Assembly: GCF_030817835.1 (NCBI RefSeq)
Contig: NZ_JAUSZR010000001.1
Coordinates: 2,914,001-2,978,000 of the forward strand
Length of the DNA: 64,000 nucleotides
Reading direction: 5' to 3'
DNA from: Pseudarthrobacter sp. W1I19
Lineage (GTDB): Bacteria; Actinomycetota; Actinomycetes; Actinomycetales; Micrococcaceae
Below the pieces are notes generated by a model. That model saw only the letters and a list, made by a program, of their open reading frames with translations, had not been told where the DNA came from and made no database searches. This document shows, piece after piece, positions 60,401 to 64,000 of this stretch (the first letter of the stretch is position 1; each line of letters begins with the position of its first letter). The position numbers were made by a program, and so were the translations under genes.

Positions 60401-60652
60401 CGTCACCGCCCCATCCAAAACACGCGACGGATAATTCAGCCGCCCCACCGCATTCTTAGACTTCGACACCACCCACACGCCACCATCATTCAAATCCACC
60501 TCAGTGGTCTTAAACCCCGGATACAACACAGCACCGGTCACCACCACAGCAACAGCAGCACCAAACGCCGTACCACCCACAAGCCGCCGCGAACGGAAGC
60601 GCCCTTCAGCGGTTCCCGGCCCTTTTGAGCGCGCAGGTCTGCGAAGTTTCAC
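54488..60652 (-). CDS. Giant Ig-like/FnIII surface protein 2
   Basis: A 2054-aa paralog of the neighbouring giant protein. A distinct basic cytoplasmic tail (about 23 residues, RRPARSKGPGTAEGRFRS) precedes the TM helix and the identical propeller-like region. A diverged set of about ten cadherin/Ig-like repeats follows (VLDNDSDPDGDILTV is the first), then FnIII modules from about 1479 and a C-terminal Cys domain (about 1950-2054, with RSCTDLPGPTS and MCWKPHG). The tail differs from protein 1, suggesting different ligands. It is the first gene of the 29-kb run and starts with GTG at 60650-60652, about 10 nt behind GGGGG. Confidence 0.88.
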   Translation of the reverse strand: MKLRRPARSKGPGTAEGRFRSRRLVGGTAFGAAVAVVVTGAVLYPGFKTTEVDLNDGGVWVVSKSKNAVGRLNYPSRVLDGAVTPASTTFDILQDAGEVFVDDESGSTLNQVSPANMRLGGDKRLPGAADVSFGSEVISVTDAVSGKVWAVSPSTVNGFDEEATEPVLVGSEGTVSAVGADDRVYSADPKSGVVTVTGVDVNGAVVSSDAETWSELKGAGDLQVTVVGDKPVVLDAAAGKLFLPGGKRLQLDNARDAKLQQTGPGSDFVAISTPKALLKQPLDGGTARTVSFGGEGVPAAPVQLGGCVHAAWSGANKYVRDCTNDADDKNVDVPKASASPSYVFRVNRDLVVLNDVNSGNVWLVNQNMQLVNNWDDVIPPQQTSDDADKDSADEVQQTVLPDRTKPNSAPVAKPDTFGVRAGKTTILPVLDNDSDPDGDILTVRTPEPLQSGLLSPIYGATGFQVSIGADKTGTEAFKYTVDDGRGLSGSADVTLNIIPPGENSAPRQKPNRNSTLVVQSGKVVSQNILPDWIDPDGDDLFVVGASSSDPRDQVKIRPDGLLSFQDSGSDPGRKTVTVTVSDGRSTAEGNVTVDVRPAGALPPIANADHVVAVAGVDTVIAPLKNDSDPQGGALRLAQITPDGNSTAVMGADQQTFTFNATAPGAHYITYLVTNGPASAQQLVRVDVVPGGGDAAPVAVRDTALLPSGGSVLVDVLGNDSDPSGGVLVVQSVTAADGLPLSVAVLDHSVVRITDLRAHGQLSVKYTISNGKSSATGEISVLVVPAPAKLQAPQAKPDEATVRAGDVVTIPVLDNDTDPNGGKLTLEPVLAQTPDTADGRIFTSGQSVRFIAGDLPKTVYAIYKVTNESGQSDSQQVTIRIRARDDQLNTRPEPRNLTARVVAGMTVRIPVPLDGVDTDGDSVQLTGVDKAPAMGTAVVKDGYLEFTAAGNAAGTDTFTYRVRDRIGAENTGTVIVGIAPQETNNQKPIAIDDAVDVRPGRKIAVDALTNDSDPDGDPVSLVSNGFEARPELAVEAADGGKVLLTAPAAAGNESVSYKIQDDKKAQAGAVIRVRVSPEAALKIPLAKDDVVTQAETLGKSAVDVPVLKNDSDPDGVASELKISLPDGNPNARATGDGTVQVTLAPEDQLVPYTVTDVDGQTATAVIWVPGQGEQHPTLARTDVVEVMSGKEVTLDLADYVRVRDGRTPLITQVDKVRVQGAEPDDVVAGNGGALRYAALKDYVGPGSLTFEVTDGTGPDDPAGLKSTLSIITKVIPDPNANHAPTFSGATLDVPKGESATLELANLAKDVDSGDQEKLRYELDGSLPEGFTASVDKTTLKVTPESARDAGWKGSIPLKVTDGRSEPVRATVTATVVASNRPLPVANEDVVDKANAGSSETINVLGNDFNPFPETPLRITSATVETGSAAGQPAVSGDSITVTPANGSKGVMVVRYTVMDKTEDVSRQTDGRIRITVRDRPDAPSAPTATDVRSRTAVLKWTPPSDNGAAITKYTVRSGNGFTQDCPTTTCTLTGLTNDVKYVFTVTATNEVRESDPSPVSNEIRPDEKPSPPDAPTVKAGDKNMEINWAPAKTEGSAVKTYNLEISPPPATGIAVKNGVTGLSYNWPGLTNGVRYKVRAQAVNELGPSDWGQYSAEDNPAGVPAAPAAPTSSVASSVGTSNQLKVDWSEPNTNGDAIRNYYVTMSGGGGAAQTQVVAGTVRTANFTANNSEASYTFTVQAENKAGKGAVSAASAPRRATGKLAQVSGVSATEADTGGAGRSVTINFRELTAAERNGSSYAEVSYTYRASTGQTGPIRPGQTVGGFTNGTSTAITVVANSAVAPSSDASAPATVNPYGWPGTPSASGTDGAENQKNLTLSWASPPASSWDIAYTQIRIDGGGWERVAASGSRTINTGGFSERHSIEVQGVNSRGTGGPLASASAQSGPQKTSWATRLNTGMDRSCTDLPGPTSYDPVAHTCDGKGGYDRPWMSYMDSFTVMCWKPHGTTYGGDGQWYYIMRGSPNATRWINSTHTSIGAPAQSGVPLCTFPTGATP
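59524..60584 (-). repeat. Near-identical 1061-bp block, copy B
   Basis: Partner of the block at 53225-54285. Its coding strand uses many NNG and NNT codons (TTG, GGG, GCG, GAT, GTT), unlike the NNC-rich codon choice of the rest of both giant genes and the cluster. Confidence 0.95.
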
Positions 60653-60715
60653 GATGTTGTTTCCCCCAGTAAGGCTGCGGCAGAGCCGGTTTCCGGCATG
60701 CGGTGGCCGGGTGTC

Positions 60716-60732
60716 TTCCGACTATATCGGAA
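60716..60732. promoter_or_regulatory. Dyad TTCCGA-N5-TCGGAA upstream of the giant gene cluster
   Basis: TTCCGA (60716-60721) and TCGGAA (60727-60732) lie 64-80 nt upstream of the first giant gene. On the minus strand the centre reads TATAGT, a possible -10 box, so a regulator bound here could control the 29-kb run. No convincing -35 is seen. Confidence 0.35.
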
Positions 60733-60761
60733 TTCACCATCAAATGGATAAAGTCATGATG

Positions 60762-60780
60762 GGCGGTTTCACAGGCCGCC
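60762..60780 (-). terminator. Short hairpin behind the cyclase gene
   Basis: GGCGG/CCGCC around a 9-nt loop directly follows the cyclase stop; a weak T-containing stretch comes after on the minus strand. It would separate the birA operon from the giant gene cluster if it terminates. Confidence 0.35.
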
Positions 60781-60782
60781 AG

Positions 60783-61907
60783 TCAGTCCAGGACCAGCCC
60801 CTTGCCCAGGCCGCGGGTAAGCCGGACGGGCCGGATCTCGCCGAAGCCGCGGACGTTTTCCGGCGGCTGGGGCATCAAAACAAAGCGTTCATCCTGCTCC
60901 AGTGCGGAGGCCGTCATGGAGTCCACCAGCACGGTTCCCGGGTCCGCGAGGGACGTCAGGCGCGCGGCAAGGTTGACGGTGGGCCCGTAGATGTCCCCCA
61001 GCCGGGACAGAATCCTGCCCCACACCATGGCCACCCGGGCCTCGGGCAGGATTTCGTCCTCGGTGAAGGCGTGGGCGAGCGCCAACGAAATTTCTGCTCC
61101 CGCAGCGGGTGTTTCGGCAATGTAGAGGACTTCGTCGCCCACTGTCTTGACCAGTCGGCCGCCGCCAACGGAAATGATCTCCGCGCACTTGTTCTCGAAG
61201 CGCTGCACCAGGCGGGCGAGCGTTTTTTCGTTCATGCGCCGGGACAGGCTGGTGTAGGAGACCAGGTCAGCGAAGCCGACGGCGCGTGCCAACGGCAGCG
61301 GGGCGTCGTCCTCATCGCCCTCCCGGCCTTCTTCGCTTGCCTGCAGGCCGGCCTCTGCGCGGACCGCCAGCCGCTGCACCCCTGCGTTGAGCTGGCGCCG
61401 CCAGGAGTAGACCAGCATTTCCTCCAGGGCGTCCACCAGGGCGGGAAGTTCGTTGACCAGGCGCTTGCGGGCCACGGCATCGCTGACGCCCTGCTCGTGC
61501 ACCATGTCCTCCACCAGGGCCTCAATTTGCCAGACCACCATCCGGTCCGTCATTTGCCCGATGGAGCGGGTAACGGAAATGGCTGCTTCCTCGGTCAGCT
61601 TTCCGGAACGGACCAGGTCCACCACGGTGGAAAGGGCTGCCTGGTCGCGTTCGGTGAAGGCAACGTCCTCGTCCCCGAAGTTGGGAAAGCCCAGGGCGCG
61701 CCACAGTTTGCGTGCAGAGAGCAAGGACAGCCCTGCGCCGGCAGCGACTTCACGACGGCGGAGCTTGCGTTCCCCGCCCAGAAGCCGGGCCTCGAGGGCT
61801 TTCATGGCCAGCCGCTCGGCGGACATGGTGCCGGTGGGAGGATGGGCGTCGGCCTCCGGAGCGGGCGCGACGGACCCGACGCGTTCCTGCTGGTCCTCAT
61901 CGTTCAT
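60783..61907 (-). CDS. Class III adenylate/guanylate cyclase domain protein
   Basis: A 374-aa soluble protein. The N-terminal half is helical, with an apparent HTH-like stretch (REVAAGAGLSLLSARKLWRALG, about residues 50-71), as in actinobacterial cyclases of the Rv1120/Rv2435 style. The C-terminal cyclase domain (about 205-365) has VGFADLVSYTSLSRRM with the first metal Asp and GRLVKTVGDEVLYIAE with the second. The substrate-specifying residues are not clear enough to choose cAMP over cGMP. The ATG at 61905-61907 is preferred (AGAAGG upstream) over a GTG three codons earlier; it overlaps the PH gene by 11 nt. Confidence 0.87.
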   Translation of the reverse strand: MNDEDQQERVGSVAPAPEADAHPPTGTMSAERLAMKALEARLLGGERKLRRREVAAGAGLSLLSARKLWRALGFPNFGDEDVAFTERDQAALSTVVDLVRSGKLTEEAAISVTRSIGQMTDRMVVWQIEALVEDMVHEQGVSDAVARKRLVNELPALVDALEEMLVYSWRRQLNAGVQRLAVRAEAGLQASEEGREGDEDDAPLPLARAVGFADLVSYTSLSRRMNEKTLARLVQRFENKCAEIISVGGGRLVKTVGDEVLYIAETPAAGAEISLALAHAFTEDEILPEARVAMVWGRILSRLGDIYGPTVNLAARLTSLADPGTVLVDSMTASALEQDERFVLMPQPPENVRGFGEIRPVRLTRGLGKGLVLD

Positions 61908-62496
61908 CCTGTCCACCTTCTCTCATTTCCCAGGGCAAAGTTTCGGCGGGGCCATCCGTTGACCCGCCAGGCTGGACATCCTGCTCGTCCGGCAGGTCCT
62001 CAATGGCGTCCAGGATGAAGTCCCGAAACCTGGCCACCTCCGGCACGTCCGGGAACGTCACCACTGACTGATATCCGGTTTCCAAGGATATATTCCCGGA
62101 GCGGAAGAGGCGTTGCAGGACCGATTCATGGACAGTGAGGTTGCGGACCGACACCAGGTTCACCTGCTGGTCACGCCGCTTCCACATCCCGGACCTGGCC
62201 ACGAGCCTCCTGCTGGTCAGGGTGTACCGGGTATTTTGCCAGCGCAAAAGACGGGGCAGGCAGAAACCCAGCCATACGGCGGCAGCAGCAAGGACACAAC
62301 CGCCCACCAGCCACGGGGTCCAGCGGCCGGAGAGCGCGGGCACAGCCCGCGTGGCTCCGCCGCGGATGAGCCAGGCTGAACAATAGGCTGCAACCGCCGG
62401 CGCGAGAATAAAGGCAACCGCGGCGCCGGCAAGCTGCCGCGGCTGCGGGCGGGTGGTCACAATGACCTGCTCGCCCGGCAGGAGGTCTTTACGCAT
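61897..62496 (-). CDS. PH-domain membrane protein
   Basis: A 199-aa protein with two TM helices (about residues 25-45 and 65-85) followed by a bacterial PH (YdbS-like) domain: RYTLTSRRLVARSGMWKRRD, then VSVRNLTVHESVLQRLF and GNISLETG. These proteins are membrane-associated with unknown function. The ATG at 62494-62496 has AAGGCGG upstream and overlaps the birA stop by 8 nt; its end overlaps the cyclase start by 11 nt. Confidence 0.85.
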   Translation of the reverse strand: MRKDLLPGEQVIVTTRPQPRQLAGAAVAFILAPAVAAYCSAWLIRGGATRAVPALSGRWTPWLVGGCVLAAAAVWLGFCLPRLLRWQNTRYTLTSRRLVARSGMWKRRDQQVNLVSVRNLTVHESVLQRLFRSGNISLETGYQSVVTFPDVPEVARFRDFILDAIEDLPDEQDVQPGGSTDGPAETLPWEMREGGQDER

Positions 62497-63397
62497 AACC
62501 GCCTTGGCCGGAAGCATTGGGGGATGTCCACGGCCGAAGATGCACCACGTCCCCGGCGGTGACCACATGTTCGCGGGAGTCCCGGTCTACCACCAGCAGG
62601 GAACCGTATTCGTCAAGCCTGGACGCGTGGCCGATGATCTCGTGGTCCCCCGGAAGCTGCGCCCGGACCTGCTTGCCCAGGGTGACCATGACCGCCTCTA
62701 CCCGCTTGTGCAGGGAGGGCCCGCCCGCCATGCCTGCCGCCGGGTCGCCGTCGGCATTGCAGAAGCTGCGGTAGAGCACGGAAAAGTTTGACAGGTAGCT
62801 TTTCAGGAGCGCTGTCCGGTCCGCCGTTTTGGCGCCCTCCAGTACCACCGAGGTGGCGGTGGGAACAGGCAGTTCACTGGCGGTGAGCGTGACGTTGAGG
62901 CCGGCGCCCAGGACGACCGGCGGCACCGAGCCGTCCACCATCGGGCCCAGCTGGGCCAGGATGCCGGCGATCTTCTTACCCCGGACCAGGACGTCGTTGG
63001 GCCATTTGAGCTCGGCGGGGATACCGGCGGTTTCGAGGAGGGTTTCGCGCAGCGCCAGCGCCGCGATCAGGGACAACCACGAGTAGCTTTGCGTGGGCAG
63101 CGGCCGGCCTTCGGCATTGGCCGGGCGCAGGACAACGGAGACCGAGATGGAACTCAGCGGCGGGGCTTCCCAGTGCCTGTCCAGCCGTCCCCGCGCAGCT
63201 GTCTGATACTCCGCGGTCAGCACGGACAGGTCCGGCCAGGCGGCGGGCTCCACGGTGACTGACCGGAGGAGGTCGGCGTTGGTGGAGCCGGTGGAGTCCA
63301 CCACGTCAAGCCGCGGGATGCCGGTGGCGGACAGGAAACGCTCGTCCGCCAGGTCCCTCCGGTTCAGGGGCGTACCGGGGGTGTGTGCGTCATCCAT
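62489..63397 (-). CDS. birA: Biotin--[acetyl-CoA-carboxylase] ligase
   Basis: A 302-aa single-function BirA without the N-terminal HTH of the E. coli protein, which is usual in Actinobacteria. The active-site loop is the DSTGSTNADLLR segment plus QTAARGRLDRHWEA. LKWPNDVLVRGKKIAGIL is the diagnostic Lys/Trp motif, and the C-terminal SH3-like part follows. It attaches biotin to acyl-CoA carboxylases. First of the birA-PH-cyclase overlapping operon. Confidence 0.93.
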   Translation of the reverse strand: MDDAHTPGTPLNRRDLADERFLSATGIPRLDVVDSTGSTNADLLRSVTVEPAAWPDLSVLTAEYQTAARGRLDRHWEAPPLSSISVSVVLRPANAEGRPLPTQSYSWLSLIAALALRETLLETAGIPAELKWPNDVLVRGKKIAGILAQLGPMVDGSVPPVVLGAGLNVTLTASELPVPTATSVVLEGAKTADRTALLKSYLSNFSVLYRSFCNADGDPAAGMAGGPSLHKRVEAVMVTLGKQVRAQLPGDHEIIGHASRLDEYGSLLVVDRDSREHVVTAGDVVHLRPWTSPNASGQGGYA

Positions 63398-63447
63398 AGC
63401 TAAATCCTACAGAGCCAACCCGTGCTGGTCCGCGCCGGCTCCCGCCC

Positions 63448-64000
63448 TTACAGGAAGATGTCCGCTACCAGCCGGTCCTCTGAGGCCCCCAGGCTGTAAG
63501 GACGGAAGTCCGCTACCCCCGCCGCTGCCAGGACTTGTTCGTCCGTGTAGAAATTGCCGCTGGCCGCGCCGCCGGCCCCAAGGTTGGCGCCGGTGAGGAC
63601 GGCGTGGGCGGCATCAGCCATGATCTGTGGCCCGCGCGCCGCCTGGACCATCTGGTCGCCGTGGGGCATGTTCCGGATTGCTGCGGTGTCGATCAAGGTG
63701 CAGGGCCACAGTGAGTTGACCCGGATTCCGTCCGCCTTCAGCTCTTCCGCAAGCCCCAGCGTGGTCAGGCTCATCCCATACTTGGCCATGGTGTACGCCA
63801 GGTGCTTGCCCGCCCACTGGGGGTCAAGGTTCAGCGGCGGCGAGAGGGTCAGGATCTGCCCGGCGCCGGAGGCGCGCAGGGCGGGAAGGGCCAGCTTGGA
63901 CAGCAGGAACGTCCCCCGGACATTGATGTCCTGCATGAGGTCGTACTTTTTCATGTCCACCATGTCGGTGCGGGACAGGTCGATGGCGGAGGCGTTGTTG
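63448..64000 (-). CDS. SDR-family oxidoreductase, C-terminal part (partial)
   Basis: About 184 C-terminal residues of a short-chain dehydrogenase cut by the right edge. The frame enters at the NNAS motif and contains the active-site YTMAKYG with the preceding Ser (TLSPPLN region) and IRVNSLWPCTLIDT. The pattern resembles HSDL2-like SDRs, but the cofactor-binding N-terminus is outside the window. Confidence 0.85.
   Translation of the reverse strand, partial: NNASAIDLSRTDMVDMKKYDLMQDINVRGTFLLSKLALPALRASGAGQILTLSPPLNLDPQWAGKHLAYTMAKYGMSLTTLGLAEELKADGIRVNSLWPCTLIDTAAIRNMPHGDQMVQAARGPQIMADAAHAVLTGANLGAGGAASGNFYTDEQVLAAAGVADFRPYSLGASEDRLVADIFL

Noticed and set aside
59726..60628. A 300-codon plus-strand frame rich in His and Arg inside the duplicated block
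   Set aside because: It appears in both copies only because the underlying DNA is duplicated. It is antisense to the identical TM/propeller module and has no start signal.
54488..60652. Regularly spaced similar DNA segments that could look like a repeat array
   Set aside because: They follow protein repeats of 90-100 residues with diverged codons; there are no short identical repeats with unique spacers, so this is not a CRISPR array.

Overview
The window is chromosomal DNA from a high-GC actinobacterium. It is most like the Micrococcaceae (Arthrobacter/Pseudarthrobacter): GatCAB amidotransferase, SAM-IV-type riboswitches ahead of metX and metY, a DUF222/HNH gene, an actinobacterial CitMHS locus with its two-component system, and dense GTG/TTG-started genes with 4-nt overlaps. 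This placement rests on gene content and style; no 16S or tRNA gene is visible.

Positions 1-8600 are catabolic and methionine genes. An mmsB-mmsA valine-degradation operon (mmsA cut by the left edge) is divergent from a LysR regulator. A Zn alcohol dehydrogenase and an MHS-type transporter follow, then metX and metY, each with its own SAM riboswitch, and a VOC-fold protein. Positions 8600-12700 hold a DUF222/HNH protein, a CPBP membrane protease and a DeoR-type regulator. Positions 12700-18400 hold a tight minus-strand operon, tdh-kbl-FAD oxidoreductase-hutI (threonine to glycine plus acetyl-CoA), with a divergent LysR gene and two short dyads between them. Positions 18400-31000 hold a small exported protein flanked by two copies of a palindromic intergenic element, gatCAB, a citrate transporter with a divergent CitA/CitB-type pair, RidA, a GNAT acetyltransferase, an inositol-monophosphatase-family enzyme and ligA.

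The most unusual part is the minus-strand block 31827-60652, about 29 kb. Transcription would start with two giant secreted or anchored proteins (2054 and 2033 aa: N-terminal membrane anchor, propeller-like region, about ten cadherin/Ig-like repeats, about five FnIII modules, Cys-containing tail). It continues through a MoxR ATPase, a DUF58 protein, a membrane transglutaminase-fold protein whose catalytic Cys position is Asp, a zinc-ribbon/RDD/FHA membrane protein, a PP2C phosphatase, a zinc-ribbon/FHA protein, a transmembrane Ser/Thr kinase, a small FHA-like protein with a possible winged helix, and ends with an EssC-like FHA-FtsK/SpoIIIE ATPase. Most of these overlap by 4-14 nt, so they are probably co-expressed. 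The set resembles a type VII-like export or envelope-assembly machine controlled by phosphorylation, with the giant proteins as likely surface products. No WXG100 substrate, EccB/EccD or mycosin gene is present in the window.

The two giant genes share a 1061-bp block (53225-54285 and 59524-60584) in which I found four differences, all silent, while the rest of the two genes is clearly diverged. That pattern suggests gene conversion. Upstream lie birA, a PH-domain membrane protein and a class III nucleotide cyclase in an overlapping operon, and the window ends inside a short-chain dehydrogenase.
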